Shown: one piece after another, positions 1 to 7,699 of the stretch
Position numbering within the stretch: the first letter of the stretch is position 1
How the letters are laid out: every line of letters begins with the position of its first letter
IMG/VR virus record: IMGVR_UViG_3300014501_000023
Span: 1 to 54,378 of that record
Reading direction: 5' to 3' (one strand)
From: a virus
Length of the DNA: 54,378 bases
The notes under the pieces: generated by a model
Seen by the model: the letters and a program-made list of their open reading frames with translations, nothing else
The model's database searches: none
Told to the model about the DNA's origin: nothing
Translations under genes and position numbers: made by a program

Positions 1-38
1 GCCGCCGCGACCGCGCGCGGGTTGTCGGAGGCGCTCAC
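1..38 (-). CDS. Possible 5' fragment of a gene cut by the window edge
   Basis: A GTG codon at 38-36 overlaps the thyX stop codon in a GTGA arrangement, the same stop-start coupling used by most genes of this arm, and stays open to the window edge (12 codons, starting Met-Ser-Ala-Ser-Asp). The call rests on this coupling alone; no product can be named. Confidence 0.3.
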   Translation of the reverse strand, partial: MSASDNPRAVAA

Positions 39-766
39 AGGTGCCCCTCGCGCTCCGCGAACAACTCCCACGTCCGCGGGAACTGCTCCTTGACGCAAGC
101 GCCGACGGCCTTGGCGTACTGGCGGATCTCCCACTGGGCGTTCGGATCCATGCGCAGCGTGAGGAACGCGAGCCAGTTGCGCAGGTTCGCCGAGGCTCGC
201 ATGCGCGAGTAGTGTCCGACCGGCATCACGGCGCGCGCCAGCTCCTTCGGGATCCCGCTGGCTAACGCTGCCTGGTATATCTCCTCGCACAGTTCGTACG
301 CCTGCTTCAAGTGGCGCGATACGAAGAATCCCGCGGTGTCGTGCGTCAGCGGCGCGACGCCCTGCGCTTGTTTGTTCTTTCCGGTGTCCATCATCACGCG
401 CTCGACCGTGGGCGTGTAGTACAAATCCGGAAGCGGCGCGTACCTGGCGCTCATCTCGTTGTAACTCTGCGTGCGGTGCCGGTGCCACTCGCGGAAGACG
501 AAGATCGGCGCCTGGACCTCGAGCACCATGCCGGCGAACTCGAACGGCGTGGCGTGCCTGTGGTCGTGCAGGTATTTGAGCAGCCTGGCATCGTAGTCCC
601 AACCGCGGAACCCGCCCTGCGTGGACTGTCGCGCGGCTTCGACGATGCCGACCTCGTTGTCCTGCTCCTGGAATCCGGTCGATGGGTTAGGGGCACCGGC
701 ACGCCCGGTTCCCCAGGTCTCGATCAACTCCACGTACCCATGATCCAGTACGTTAAGTTTTTGCAT
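35..766 (-). CDS. thyX: Flavin-dependent thymidylate synthase ThyX
   Basis: Makes dTMP from dUMP using methylenetetrahydrofolate and FAD/NADPH, supplying thymidylate for phage DNA synthesis in the cytoplasm. The family signature RHR-x7-S is intact at residues 96-106 (RHRTQSYNEMS), and the conserved C-terminal stretch with NLRNWLAFLTLR (about residues 195-207) is present. At 243 residues it has full family length. It is the last complete gene of the left-arm operon in this window and overlaps the upstream DUF3310 gene by 14 bases, so the two are probably co-translated. ThyX is common in phages and differs in fold from ThyA. No key residue appears to be missing. Confidence 0.96.
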   Translation of the reverse strand: MQKLNVLDHGYVELIETWGTGRAGAPNPSTGFQEQDNEVGIVEAARQSTQGGFRGWDYDARLLKYLHDHRHATPFEFAGMVLEVQAPIFVFREWHRHRTQSYNEMSARYAPLPDLYYTPTVERVMMDTGKNKQAQGVAPLTHDTAGFFVSRHLKQAYELCEEIYQAALASGIPKELARAVMPVGHYSRMRASANLRNWLAFLTLRMDPNAQWEIRQYAKAVGACVKEQFPRTWELFAEREGHL

Positions 767-989
767 TTATTTTCTCCCTGCGCGCGATCTCACGGTCCAA
801 ATACCAGCGCGCTTTCTTCAAGTCCTCGACCGCGTCGCCCTTCAAGCCGGCACGCCAAATGTATTTGATGGCGTTGCCGATGCTGAAGCCATAGTGCTCC
901 GCAATGTCAATACACTCCACACCGGAGGGGTGCGCGGTGTAGTGCGGCGGGCGGTTCACGGCGTCGATCTTCTGCTGTTCCTTCTTCAT
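753..989 (-). CDS. DUF3310 family protein
   Basis: Seventy-eight residues carrying the DUF3310 core: NRPPHYTAHPSGVECIDIAEHY at the N-terminal side is followed by GNAIKYIWRAGLK and DLKKARWYLDRE. Members are small phage proteins often annotated as nucleotide-kinase-like (SaV0881-type); their biochemical role is not settled. It lies directly before thyX and overlaps it, which suggests a shared role in nucleotide or replication metabolism, though that is inference. It overlaps the DUF2130 gene by 4 bases (ATGA). Confidence 0.85.
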   Translation of the reverse strand: MKKEQQKIDAVNRPPHYTAHPSGVECIDIAEHYGFSIGNAIKYIWRAGLKGDAVEDLKKARWYLDREIARREKINAKT

Positions 990-2134
990 GGTCCCTCCAG
1001 CGCCGGCAGCGACAAACCCTCGAGCTCCCCGGCGTCAGCACCGGCGATGCCCTGCAGGTCGCCGTACATGCCGGCCGTCGCATCGACCGCCCGCCCGAGC
1101 TGAGCCTCGCGCTTGGCCCATATCCGGGTCATAGCCGTGCGTTCGGCGTCGAGGTCACGGCGCATGGTCGCGAACGCCTCGACGATCGCCTCCACGCGCG
1201 CCCGGAACCGCGGACCGGTCAGATTACCGTAGACTGCAACGGCTTTAGTTTCAGCGCCGTCGGCCGCCCGTCTGGCAGCGCGCACCCGCAGCAAACCTTC
1301 GCGCAGTGCCGAGGCCACCGGCATGGCCACAGTGGGGTGGCAGACCCACACGCCGTCCACGCAATCGAACCCCGTACCGGCCCATCCGGGCGGCAGCACC
1401 TGGGTGACCAGCACCAGGACGTCGGCCTTCGCCGCCCGGCCGTCCGCGCGCAGCTTCGGCAGCCAGCCGTCCGACCAGTTCTTCGTGCGCTTGAACTCGT
1501 ACAGGATCGCGCCCGCTCCTCCGGTCACGTGGTGCACGACGTCGCCGCCGGACTGCCCCTTGGCCACCGGCTCGATCGCGTCCAGCGGGAAGCGGTGGCG
1601 CAGCGCGGCCTCGAGCTGCAGCTCCTGGGCCTCCCCCTGCATCTGCTGCGAACCCTGTTCGGCCTTGCGCTTCAGCTCCTCGATCACGCGGCCCATCGAC
1701 GCGATCTGCTCGTCCCGTTCCGCCACGCGCAGCCCTACGGACGCCTCGGCCTCCTGGCGCGCCGTCGCGCGCGCTTCTGCCACGCCGGTCGCTACCTGTC
1801 GTTCCACATTCAGCGCCAGTTCGCGGCGCTCCTCGTCCAGCAGCCGCTGCGTGCGCAGCGCTTCGGCCTGCGCGGCTTGGGCTTCGGCGAGCTTGGCCTC
1901 GTTCTTCTGCAGTGCCCGCTCGGCCGCTGCCGCTGCCGCCTGCGCTCGCTGGATAGCTGCGTTGGCCTCAGTCGCCACTGCCTGGGTCTCCTCGGCGCGT
2001 ATGCGCGTGCGCTCGGTGCCGAGCTGCCGCTCGAACTCCGCGCGCGCGTTGGCCACCAGCGGCCCGGCCATGGCCTCGGTGAGCTTGATTTCGGCCCGGC
2101 ACTTCGGGCAGACGACGGTGGGCTCAGCGGCCAT
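986..2134 (-). CDS. DUF2130 family protein, PD-(D/E)xK nuclease-like
   Basis: 382 residues. The N-terminus carries a CPKC zinc-type knuckle (residues 9-12), followed by about 150 residues of Ala/Glu/Arg-rich coiled coil. The C-terminal half has a restriction-endonuclease-like core with DVVHHV, then YEFKRTKNWSDGW: the acidic residue plus E-x-K arrangement of a PD-(D/E)xK active site. This layout (zinc knuckle, coiled coil, nuclease-like domain) is that of DUF2130 proteins. Substrate and role are unknown; DNA processing or degradation is an inference. The start codon lies inside the 3' end of the upstream gene (11-base overlap). Confidence 0.78.
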   Translation of the reverse strand: MAAEPTVVCPKCRAEIKLTEAMAGPLVANARAEFERQLGTERTRIRAEETQAVATEANAAIQRAQAAAAAAERALQKNEAKLAEAQAAQAEALRTQRLLDEERRELALNVERQVATGVAEARATARQEAEASVGLRVAERDEQIASMGRVIEELKRKAEQGSQQMQGEAQELQLEAALRHRFPLDAIEPVAKGQSGGDVVHHVTGGAGAILYEFKRTKNWSDGWLPKLRADGRAAKADVLVLVTQVLPPGWAGTGFDCVDGVWVCHPTVAMPVASALREGLLRVRAARRAADGAETKAVAVYGNLTGPRFRARVEAIVEAFATMRRDLDAERTAMTRIWAKREAQLGRAVDATAGMYGDLQGIAGADAGELEGLSLPALEGP

Positions 2135-2585
2135 GCGCGCCGCCCGCGGATACCGACCGCTCCCTGAGTTTGATTATAACCGCCCTGGACACGTCGCGCG
2201 CGGCCGCCGTCACCGCGGCGGCGAACGCCGCGCTGCCGAACTCCCTGCCGTTCATCGCCTCGCAGCAAGCGAGCATCGTCACCCAGTCCCCGGCGTGCGC
2301 GAAGTACTCGTGCAGCACCGCGATCGCGACCTCCTGGGCGCCGGTGAAGTCCTCGCGGCTGCTGGCCGCCTCCTCCGCCTTGAGCCACATACCGCGCAGG
2401 CCGCGCTGCGCGAGCGGCGGGTTCGTGGCCGTGAGTTCCTGCAGCGTGAGCACGTGCATGACTACGCGCAGCGCTAGCAGGACGGTCTGCAGCGAAGCCT
2501 CGGTCCTGGTCTCGCCGCGCGCGTTGAACAGCCGGTCCGCGGCCGCCGTGAGGAGCGCGTCCTCGGTCTCGGTCGCCGCGCTCAC
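2124..2585 (-). CDS. Hypothetical protein, Ala-rich, helical
   Basis: I set the start at the GTG at 2585-2583, which overlaps the stop of the zinc-ribbon gene (GTGA). An in-frame ATG at 2660 would add 25 Arg-rich residues that merely read the neighbour out of frame. The 153-residue product begins Met-Ser-Ala-Ala-Thr-Glu-Thr-Glu and looks mostly helical, with no transmembrane segment or metal site. I do not recognise a family. Confidence 0.72.
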   Translation of the reverse strand: MSAATETEDALLTAAADRLFNARGETRTEASLQTVLLALRVVMHVLTLQELTATNPPLAQRGLRGMWLKAEEAASSREDFTGAQEVAIAVLHEYFAHAGDWVTMLACCEAMNGREFGSAAFAAAVTAAARDVSRAVIIKLRERSVSAGGAHGR

Positions 2586-3016
2586 GTCTGCTCCTCGAAC
2601 GCGCTCGCCTGCTCCTCGCCCATGACGGCGACGTCGAACGTCTCGTCGCAGGCGAGGCACTTGATGGTAGGCGACAGTTCGAAACCGTAGTACCGCTTCA
2701 TGTACCTGGCGTTCGTGATGGTCCTGCCCTTCGCGTCCTTGGTCTCCGTGCGGTCGGTGCCGGTGGCGTCGCCGTCGGACTCGATCTCGTACCGCTCATC
2801 GCCCTCGGCTATCTCGTTCTTCACGCCTTCGCCGCACGCGTGCTCGATCGTCGCCTCGGCGTTGATCGACGCCTGCTTGAGGAGCGCGCCGCACTCGCCG
2901 CAGTTGAGACTCACGGTGGCGTCGACCGTCACCGCGTCGCCGCTCACCGACACCTCGCCGACCTCGACCTCGGGCTCGTCGTACGCGACGAACTTGCTGC
3001 AGTCCGGGCACCTCAT
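2582..3016 (-). CDS. Zinc-ribbon protein, unknown function
   Basis: 144 residues with three Cys pairs: CPDC (residues 3-6), CGEC near residue 39 and CLAC near residue 120. The middle is acidic (IAEGDERYEIESDGD). A start at ATG 3016 gives the CPDC knuckle right at the N-terminus, as in many phage zinc-ribbon proteins. Metal binding is inferred from the Cys spacing; the target (DNA, RNA or protein) is unknown. It lies in the small-gene run between the DUF2130 and DUF1643 genes. Confidence 0.75.
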   Translation of the reverse strand: MRCPDCSKFVAYDEPEVEVGEVSVSGDAVTVDATVSLNCGECGALLKQASINAEATIEHACGEGVKNEIAEGDERYEIESDGDATGTDRTETKDAKGRTITNARYMKRYYGFELSPTIKCLACDETFDVAVMGEEQASAFEEQT

Positions 3017-3032
3017 GTCGAATCCTCCTTTG

Positions 3033-3527
3033 TTAAACTCTGTACGCCCTCAATTCGGAATCCTTCGGCATCATCAGCGGGTGGCGCGGTTCGCCATCCT
3101 TCGTCAACCCCAGCACCCGCACGCGTTCGTCCCAGTGGTACCTGAATTCGTCCAGGCCGCAGACCGCGTCAGCGCGACCGCGCACCGGACCGTTGCGGCC
3201 CCACGCCAGTACGATGACCTGGGCCGCCGCCGCCATCTCGTTGAGGTGCATGTTGTTCCGCGGCCCCACCGGATCGCGCACCGATTTCAGTTCGCGCGGG
3301 TCGGTCGCGCGCCACGCGTACAAGTTACCGACGCAGAACGCGCCGCCGTAGCCCCACGCCTCGCTGAACCCACGGCAGCGCCTGATCGTCGCGTCGTCCT
3401 CGGTCGCGTCGGCCGTGGACGGGTTGAGCATGACCCACATCAACCGGCAGGTCACGAACTTCAGCGCCCCGACCGGCCGGCGCAGTTCGTAACGATAACG
3501 ACCGCAGCGACTGATCACGGCGCTCAC
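3033..3527 (-). CDS. DUF1643 family protein
   Basis: 164 residues matching the DUF1643 pattern: RCGRYRYELRRP near the N-terminus, then LMWVMLNPSTADATEDDATIRRC, GGAFCVGNLYAWRATDP, and a later VIVLAWGRNG. The MLNPSTAD block and the NLYAWRATDP block are the family's most conserved parts. The family is widespread in phages and bacteria but its function is not established. It overlaps the next gene upstream by 4 bases. Confidence 0.88.
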   Translation of the reverse strand: MSAVISRCGRYRYELRRPVGALKFVTCRLMWVMLNPSTADATEDDATIRRCRGFSEAWGYGGAFCVGNLYAWRATDPRELKSVRDPVGPRNNMHLNEMAAAAQVIVLAWGRNGPVRGRADAVCGLDEFRYHWDERVRVLGLTKDGEPRHPLMMPKDSELRAYRV

Positions 3528-3844
3528 TCGAGCGCCCTCTGCAGCAGCGTCGCGCTCGACTTGATGACACCGCCCGCACGGTTGGCCATGACCTCCTCGA
3601 GCGCGACCGTGCGCTCGCGCCCGTCCGCGCGGTTGAGCGCGCGCCGCAGCCGCACCAGCACGTCGCGGCGCGGCTCGGGACGGCCAAAGTACTCCAGCCT
3701 GAGCAGCCTCCTGATCCCGGTCGCCGACGGCCTGGTCATCAGCACATCGTTTAGTTTGGCCAAGTTTCCTAAAATCAACGCTCGCACCTGGTCGTCGTCG
3801 AGCGCGTCGATCTCGGTGAGTCCCTTCGGCTGCGCGCGGGCCAT
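3524..3844 (-). CDS. Hypothetical protein
   Basis: 106 residues from the ATG at 3844-3842, which shares its first base with the stop of the upstream gene (TGATG). Longer in-frame starts would only read through the Lys/Ala tail of that gene in the wrong frame. The product is basic and helical, with an Arg-rich centre (RRLLRLEYFGRPEPRRDVLVRLRRALNR region). No family is recognised; the charge suggests nucleic-acid contact, which is inference. Confidence 0.65.
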   Translation of the reverse strand: MARAQPKGLTEIDALDDDQVRALILGNLAKLNDVLMTRPSATGIRRLLRLEYFGRPEPRRDVLVRLRRALNRADGRERTVALEEVMANRAGGVIKSSATLLQRALE

Positions 3845-4737
3845 CAGAACTTCGCCCTCGTCGCTCCGCCCTTCGCCGCCGGCGCGCCGCCCTTCTTCGC
3901 CGCCTTCGCCGGCGTCTTGCCGTTGCCCCTGGCAGGCTTGGCCTTCTTCGCCGGAGTCTCCTGCACGGTGACCGGCATCGGCCGCTGCAGGACCTTCGAT
4001 GACAGGATCTCCTCGCGCAGCGCGAGCACCTTCCGCGCCATGCCCACGTCGCTGATCGCCAGGTAACTGATCGGCACCACGGCCTTGCGCTTCTGCTCGA
4101 CGCGGTCGTTCTTGTTGAACGAGAAGCTGGTGATCACGCCCTCCGGGGGCCGGTGGACGATCTTGTTCAGGTTCGCGATGTACTTCCCCCACAGCGTGAG
4201 CGCGGTGGGCGGGAGCGCGAGTATGGCCCAGCGCAGGTCCTGCCCGTCATTGAAGGCGGGATCGTCGGCCATGACGACCGCCAGCACCCGGCGGTTCGCG
4301 CACGCCTTGCCCCGCCCGACCTCGGCCGAGCCGAACGCGTTCATCTCGCACGTCCTGCAGTCGTGGTTGTCCGTGCCGCCCTGGATGTCCGGGCTCGTCG
4401 GGTGGGCGTGCATCGCATCCTCGCCCGTGTCTGGCAGGATCTTGCCGTCCTCGCCGAACTCGGCGATGGGCCCGACGGCGAAGCACGCCGGCGGGGAGGA
4501 CGAGTGCGGGTCGTAGCCTTCCGTGTAGTACACGTTGAGCAGGGCCTCGGCCACCACGATCACGTTGAGCGGATCGGGCAGCACCTGGTCCCCGATCCTG
4601 AAGACCTGATCGTTCGCGGAAATCCTCGGCGCGCCCTCCGGAGCCGGTGCCGCCCTGGCCGCGATCGCGCCGCGCGCCGCGTACAGGTTCTCGAGGTCCT
4701 TCATAGTGGAAAGTGCCTTTCCGGGTTTCTTAGCCAT
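3844..4737 (-). CDS. Conserved phage protein with Cys motif and basic Lys/Ala/Pro tail; possible ssDNA-binding protein
   Basis: 297 residues. The centre carries a Cys cluster, with PPACFAVGP near residue 85, then HDCRTCEMNAFGSAEVGRGKAC around 125-147, followed by NRRVLAVVM, a layout I associate with a widespread but uncharacterised phage family encoded near replication genes. The last about 45 residues are Lys, Ala, Pro and Gly (histone H1-like tail), consistent with binding DNA. Its place in the left arm and the basic tail make a single-strand or recombination-associated DNA-binding role plausible, but this is not shown. It overlaps the next upstream gene by 8 bases. Confidence 0.7.
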   Translation of the reverse strand: MAKKPGKALSTMKDLENLYAARGAIAARAAPAPEGAPRISANDQVFRIGDQVLPDPLNVIVVAEALLNVYYTEGYDPHSSSPPACFAVGPIAEFGEDGKILPDTGEDAMHAHPTSPDIQGGTDNHDCRTCEMNAFGSAEVGRGKACANRRVLAVVMADDPAFNDGQDLRWAILALPPTALTLWGKYIANLNKIVHRPPEGVITSFSFNKNDRVEQKRKAVVPISYLAISDVGMARKVLALREEILSSKVLQRPMPVTVQETPAKKAKPARGNGKTPAKAAKKGGAPAAKGGATRAKF

Positions 4738-4993
4738 GTGCCTTCGTCTCCTTGGTTGGTGTCGTCGCTCTGCGTGCGATCTCGGCGAACGTTTCGCCGG
4801 TATACTGGTCGGTCGTGTGGAATCCCGGGCAGCGTGCCATCGCGGACAGCGCCGTCGTCAGCGGCTCGATCGCTTCGGCGATCGCCTGCAGGAAATTATC
4901 CTCCGCCATCCAGTCCTTGTAACCGTGCTTGTCCGCGTGGGCGTGCTTGTCCCACAGCCGGTCGGCGAGCTTCCTGATCTGCAGCGGCGTCAT
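4730..4993 (-). CDS. Hypothetical protein
   Basis: 87 residues from ATG 4993-4991, which overlaps the upstream stop (TGATG). The longer in-frame start at 5104 would add an Arg/Gly-rich extension that is the neighbour read out of frame. The product contains DKHGYKDWMAEDNFLQAIAEAI, a helical acidic/aromatic segment. No family recognised. Confidence 0.65.
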   Translation of the reverse strand: MTPLQIRKLADRLWDKHAHADKHGYKDWMAEDNFLQAIAEAIEPLTTALSAMARCPGFHTTDQYTGETFAEIARRATTPTKETKAHG

Positions 4994-5229
4994 CACGTTA
5001 ATTCTCGCTGCATACGCTCTATGTGCGCATTGAGTTTCGCCAGCGCCAGCGCGAGGTTCGCCTCGACCACCGGCGCGTCCGCCGGGTCGCCGCCGCCCTT
5101 CCACGAATCGGCCACCTCGGCTTCGACGTACTCATTGATGAGTGCGCGCAGCGCGTTCCAGTCGGTCTCGGCGCGGCGCTGGGCTAACGATTTGCCGCGA
5201 GGCGCCGCGATCTTCGCACGAGCGTTCAT
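4993..5229 (-). CDS. Hypothetical protein, helical
   Basis: 78 residues with a basic N-terminus (MNARAKIAAPRGKS) and two predicted helices ending in ALAKLNAHIERMQRELT, a heptad-like stretch that could form a coiled coil. Overlaps its upstream neighbour by 4 bases (ATGA). No function is evident. Confidence 0.65.
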   Translation of the reverse strand: MNARAKIAAPRGKSLAQRRAETDWNALRALINEYVEAEVADSWKGGGDPADAPVVEANLALALAKLNAHIERMQRELT

Positions 5230-5672
5230 CGGCGCGACGCCTTCGCCAGCTCGCCGAGCAGCCTGCGCGAGCTCTTCTGCACGCTCAGCGACACGCGCTG
5301 GAACGGCTCGACCCCGGGAACTGCGCGCTTCTTATCGTTGCGCTCGCGCCACGCCGCCGTGTTGACCTGGCGCATGAGCAAGTCGTCATTACCCTTGAGC
5401 GAGGCGAACTTGAAGAACCGCTTCCAGTCCTTGAGCGACGGCACGGTCGACTTCTTGATCGCGAGCGTGAGACCCGAGCCTTTCGCGCCGTCGAGCTTTG
5501 ACTTCGCCACGGTGCGCAGCAGGTGCTCGCGCAGCGCGTCCCACTCGTCCTCGGCCGGCCTGCCCTTCGCCGCGGCCGCCTCGATCGCGGCCTTGAGCTC
5601 CGCGAGTCGCGCGATGCAATGCCCCAAGTCCGCGGGGAACCGGTACTTCTTGCCTTTGATCTTATCGACCAC
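5226..5672 (-). CDS. Conserved phage protein of unknown function
   Basis: 148 residues. The second half contains the sequence types KDWKRFFKFA, DLLMRQVNTAAWRER and AVPGVEPFQRVSLSV, which I recognise as a conserved block of an uncharacterised phage family (variants of ERxxxGxxVPGVEPF). It is the first gene after the AT-rich promoter-like gap at 5673-5764, so it probably opens a transcription unit running down to thyX. The start (GTG or ATG region at 5672) is preceded by AGGAGAG on the minus strand, an acceptable ribosome-binding site. Confidence 0.78.
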   Translation of the reverse strand: MVDKIKGKKYRFPADLGHCIARLAELKAAIEAAAAKGRPAEDEWDALREHLLRTVAKSKLDGAKGSGLTLAIKKSTVPSLKDWKRFFKFASLKGNDDLLMRQVNTAAWRERNDKKRAVPGVEPFQRVSLSVQKSSRRLLGELAKASRR

Positions 5673-5724
5673 GGTACTCTCCTGTCTTCGTTCGGCCCCG
5701 CCGCCCGGCGAGGCACAGATCGTT

Positions 5725-5758
5725 AATATAAACTAAAGTTGTATAGAAAGGAATTTGG
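5725..5758 (-). promoter_or_regulatory. Minus-strand promoter candidate with shared upstream box
   Basis: Reading the minus strand, the 12-mer CAAATTCCTTTC (5758-5747) contains TTCCTT (5753-5748) followed after exactly 17 bases by TATATT (5730-5725). The same 12-mer and spacing occur before TATTAT at 13739-13707. It lies in an AT-rich gap and would drive the genes from 5672 down to thyX. Confidence 0.5.
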
Positions 5759-5764
5759 TTCAGC

Positions 5765-5962
5765 CTAATCGCCCGTATGCCAGCTCCGCGTCCGCCGCGA
5801 GCCGTCCGGCGCGAACGCCTGCCACGACTGCGAGCGCACGAGTGCCTCGCGCGCCTCGAGCGCTCGCAGGTGGGCCTCCGAGTCGCGCGGGTCCTCGCCG
5901 CGGTGCGTCCGCAGATGGTACGGCGCGCGACCCGGCGCGAGCGCCTCGTCGATCGCGCTCAC
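5765..5962 (-). CDS. Hypothetical protein
   Basis: 65 residues from GTG 5962-5960, coupled to the upstream stop (GTGA). Hydrophilic; contains YHLRTHRGEDPRDSEAHLRALEAREALVRSQS-type charged helices. It ends just before the AT-rich gap at 5673-5764. No family recognised. Confidence 0.55.
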   Translation of the reverse strand: MSAIDEALAPGRAPYHLRTHRGEDPRDSEAHLRALEAREALVRSQSWQAFAPDGSRRTRSWHTGD

Positions 5963-6111
5963 TTCCGATTCCTCTTCCTCGCCGCTTTCGCCGCATCCCG
6001 CGCCCGCCGCCGCTTGTCGCGGCGCTTAGCGAATGCGACGTCCTCAAACTCCCCGCCGCTCATAGCCACCACCCGCTCGCTCTCCCGCGACGGCCGTTGC
6101 TTGCCTTTCAT
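5959..6111 (-). CDS. Small highly basic protein
   Basis: 50 residues from ATG 6111-6109, preceded by a strong minus-strand ribosome-binding site (AGGAGGGAGGG). The C-terminal half is almost entirely Lys/Arg/Ala/Asp (KRRDKRRRARDAAKAARKRN). Such a tail could bind nucleic acid. The longer in-frame start at 6186 lacks a ribosome-binding site and lies within the neighbour. Confidence 0.6.
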   Translation of the reverse strand: MKGKQRPSRESERVVAMSGGEFEDVAFAKRRDKRRRARDAAKAARKRNRK

Positions 6112-6113
6112 AT

Positions 6114-6530
6114 TTAACCCTCCCTCCTCGTGCGCCTGTGCTCCGCCACCATCTCCTGCAGCCCGCGCAGCAGGTCGTTGTCCCACGCCGGCTGGTTTGC
6201 GACGAACGTCGCGATGGCGTCGTCGAGTGCCGACTGGCCGAGGCGCACGGACTCGAGCGCCTTGAAGACCGTGCCGCTGTCCACGCGCGCGGCCTCCAGC
6301 GCGGTGCGCACCGCGTCGAGCCGGTCGCCCAGGATCTTCTGCCCGACGTAAACCATATCGATATCCGTGCGCTGCCGAACGAGCGAGTCGTTCATATTAT
6401 TGACGGCCGCCAGCACGTTGGACAGGACGGCCTTGAGCGAGGCCAGCTCGTGCACCACTCCGTACAGCGCCGTGGCCTTGGGCTTCGGCGCCGCCGTTGC
6501 GCGCTTCGCCTTCTTCGCTTTCTTACTCAT
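6114..6530 (-). CDS. Hypothetical coiled-coil protein with basic N-terminus
   Basis: 138 residues from ATG 6530-6528, which has a good GGAGG site 7-8 bases upstream; the in-frame ATG at 6584 has none. The N-terminus is Lys/Ala-rich (MSKKAKKAKRATAAPKPKA). The rest is a long predicted helix with regularly spaced hydrophobics (LASLKAVLSNVLAAVNNMND, then LGDRLDAVRTALEAA), suggesting a coiled coil. No enzymatic motif. Role unknown. Confidence 0.7.
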   Translation of the reverse strand: MSKKAKKAKRATAAPKPKATALYGVVHELASLKAVLSNVLAAVNNMNDSLVRQRTDIDMVYVGQKILGDRLDAVRTALEAARVDSGTVFKALESVRLGQSALDDAIATFVANQPAWDNDLLRGLQEMVAEHRRTRREG

Positions 6531-6541
6531 CGCCGCCCCTC

Positions 6542-6637
6542 CTACTGGTTCCTGTAACTGATGACCAACAACAGGCCGACGCACACGATCAGGCCCCCGA
6601 CGAGGAACAGCAGCGCGCCCACATCGCCCCTGTTCAT
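6542..6637 (-). CDS. 31-residue single-pass membrane protein
   Basis: ATG at 6637-6635 to TAG at 6544-6542. After MNRGD comes one hydrophobic segment of about 20 residues (VGALLFLVGGLIVCVGLLLV), then ISYRNQ. A GGGGGAAG stretch lies about 9 bases upstream on the minus strand. It is one of a chain of tiny membrane proteins here. Function unknown; holin-like accessory roles are possible but unproven. Confidence 0.5.
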   Translation of the reverse strand: MNRGDVGALLFLVGGLIVCVGLLLVISYRNQ

Positions 6638-6718
6638 TCAGCTACTTCCCCCGTATAACAAGAACGCGAGGAACCGAGCCGTGGCGATGGCGGACATCAA
6701 TAGCACCAGGCGCAGCAT
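6638..6718 (-). CDS. 26-residue hydrophobic peptide
   Basis: ATG 6718-6716 to TGA 6640-6638, ending directly against the start of the next small membrane gene. Contains one hydrophobic stretch (LRLVLLMSAIATARFLAFLL). The ribosome-binding site is weak. Kept because it exactly fills the space between two genes in the same orientation; could still be chance. Confidence 0.35.
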   Translation of the reverse strand: MLRLVLLMSAIATARFLAFLLYGGSS

Positions 6719-6725
6719 GAAGCGG

Positions 6726-7007
6726 TCACCGCTGTCCATCGTCGCGCCCACAGTCGCAGCCCATCGGCACCGGCTCGTGCCCGAAGTCCCACGCCGAATG
6801 CGTGATGCTGTCGCCGCAGCCGCAGACGTCGGGGTCTATCTCGTTGCCGCAACCGGCGCAGCGCGGTCGCCTCAGCTCGACCCTCACGCCGACCGCGAAA
6901 CCAAACCAGTAGACCAAATACACCTTCCCGCCGTACAGCGGGCCGGCGTAGGTGCCGAAGTTAGGCGGCCAAGGACTTAAGGCGGTTCGGTATGCGAGGA
7001 GCTTCAT
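6726..7007 (-). CDS. Cys-rich, putative zinc-binding phage protein
   Basis: 93 residues from ATG 7007-7005, coupled to the upstream lipoprotein gene by ATGA. The C-terminal part has CAGC, then CGCGDSITH and HEPVPMGCDCGRD: a Cys/His set typical of small phage zinc-binding proteins in which the PVPMGC block is conserved. The N-terminal half is aromatic and hydrophobic (GKVYLVYWFGFAVGV). The longer in-frame start at 7313 reads the lipoprotein gene out of frame. Function unknown. Confidence 0.65.
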   Translation of the reverse strand: MKLLAYRTALSPWPPNFGTYAGPLYGGKVYLVYWFGFAVGVRVELRRPRCAGCGNEIDPDVCGCGDSITHSAWDFGHEPVPMGCDCGRDDGQR

Positions 7008-7297
7008 GGCCCGGCGCCCACCACGAAGCACCCGCCCCCGTCGGCCTCGGCCCTGCAGACGATGTCGTCGCGTCGCTTGCTCGGTCGCGGCGGCTGGGGC
7101 GGAGGCGGTGTTGGTACCGCCTGCTCCTGCAGCTCGCTGATCAGCTCGGCGCGCTGCTGCGTGAGGTCTGCGATCTGCGCCCTGAGCCCGGCCTCGTTTT
7201 CCACGCACGGCGCGACCGCGGCGAGCTTCGGGTCTGCGGGCTGCGGCCCACAGCCGGCGAGGAGCGCAGCGAGGACGAACAGCTTGTGACGATTCAC
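7004..7297 (-). CDS. Putative lipoprotein with coiled coil and Pro-rich segment (possible outer spanin)
   Basis: 97 residues starting MNRHKLFVLAALLAGC: a short basic n-region, hydrophobic core and a lipobox LAGC (Cys at residue 16), so lipidation and outer-membrane anchoring are likely. Next comes a short predicted coiled coil (LRAQIADLTQQRAELISEL) and a Pro-rich stretch (VPTPPPPQPPRP). Small lipoproteins of this build next to tiny membrane proteins are often outer spanins of Gram-negative phages; no matching inner spanin is clear, so this is tentative. Confidence 0.68.
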   Translation of the reverse strand: MNRHKLFVLAALLAGCGPQPADPKLAAVAPCVENEAGLRAQIADLTQQRAELISELQEQAVPTPPPPQPPRPSKRRDDIVCRAEADGGGCFVVGAGP

Positions 7298-7319
7298 GGC
7301 GTGTCCAACTCATTCAGTT

Positions 7320-7694
7320 TCATCGCGCTTCGACTCCTGGTTTTTTCTCCACGTCGCACCACAGGCCGAGCAGCTCGTGCGAGTCGCTCGCGACTGTGTA
7401 CTTGTAGTCGCAGATTCGGCCGTCGCGCAGCCGCAGCGAGTCGACGTCAGTGATCTTCGGCCCGCAGCCGCTCCCGGCCGGTATCCACTCGCGCACCCAG
7501 CCGCGACCGTTCACGTCTTTGATCACCTTGCCGCACTCGGTCGCCACGGCCGGTGCGACCCATTTGCTCGTGTCCGGTGGTGCCGGATCTCTGACCGCCG
7601 CTATCCACGCAACCACCGCCACGCCTGCGACGGCGAGCGCGCACGCAGCGAGCAGCATCCCGCGCGGTATCCCTTCGTCGTCCTGCGCCCTCAT
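7320..7694 (-). CDS. Exported or single-pass membrane protein with Cys residues
   Basis: 124 residues from ATG 7694-7692, chosen because AAGGAG lies 8 bases upstream; the in-frame ATG at 7730 is inside the neighbour. Residues about 13-33 (MLLAACALAVAGVAVVAWIAAV) form one transmembrane segment or uncleaved signal. The remaining about 90 residues contain four Cys (ATECGK, GSGCGP, RICDYK, LWCDVE), suggesting a disulfide-bonded periplasmic domain. No family recognised. Confidence 0.65.
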   Translation of the reverse strand: MRAQDDEGIPRGMLLAACALAVAGVAVVAWIAAVRDPAPPDTSKWVAPAVATECGKVIKDVNGRGWVREWIPAGSGCGPKITDVDSLRLRDGRICDYKYTVASDSHELLGLWCDVEKKPGVEAR

Positions 7695-7699
7695 CCCCC

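Noticed and set aside
1323-2477. Long plus-strand frames (1323-2477, 1337-2167) opposite the DUF2130 gene
   Set aside because: Ser/Arg/Leu-rich composition typical of antisense reading of a G+C-rich coding strand; the minus-strand frame has recognisable domains.
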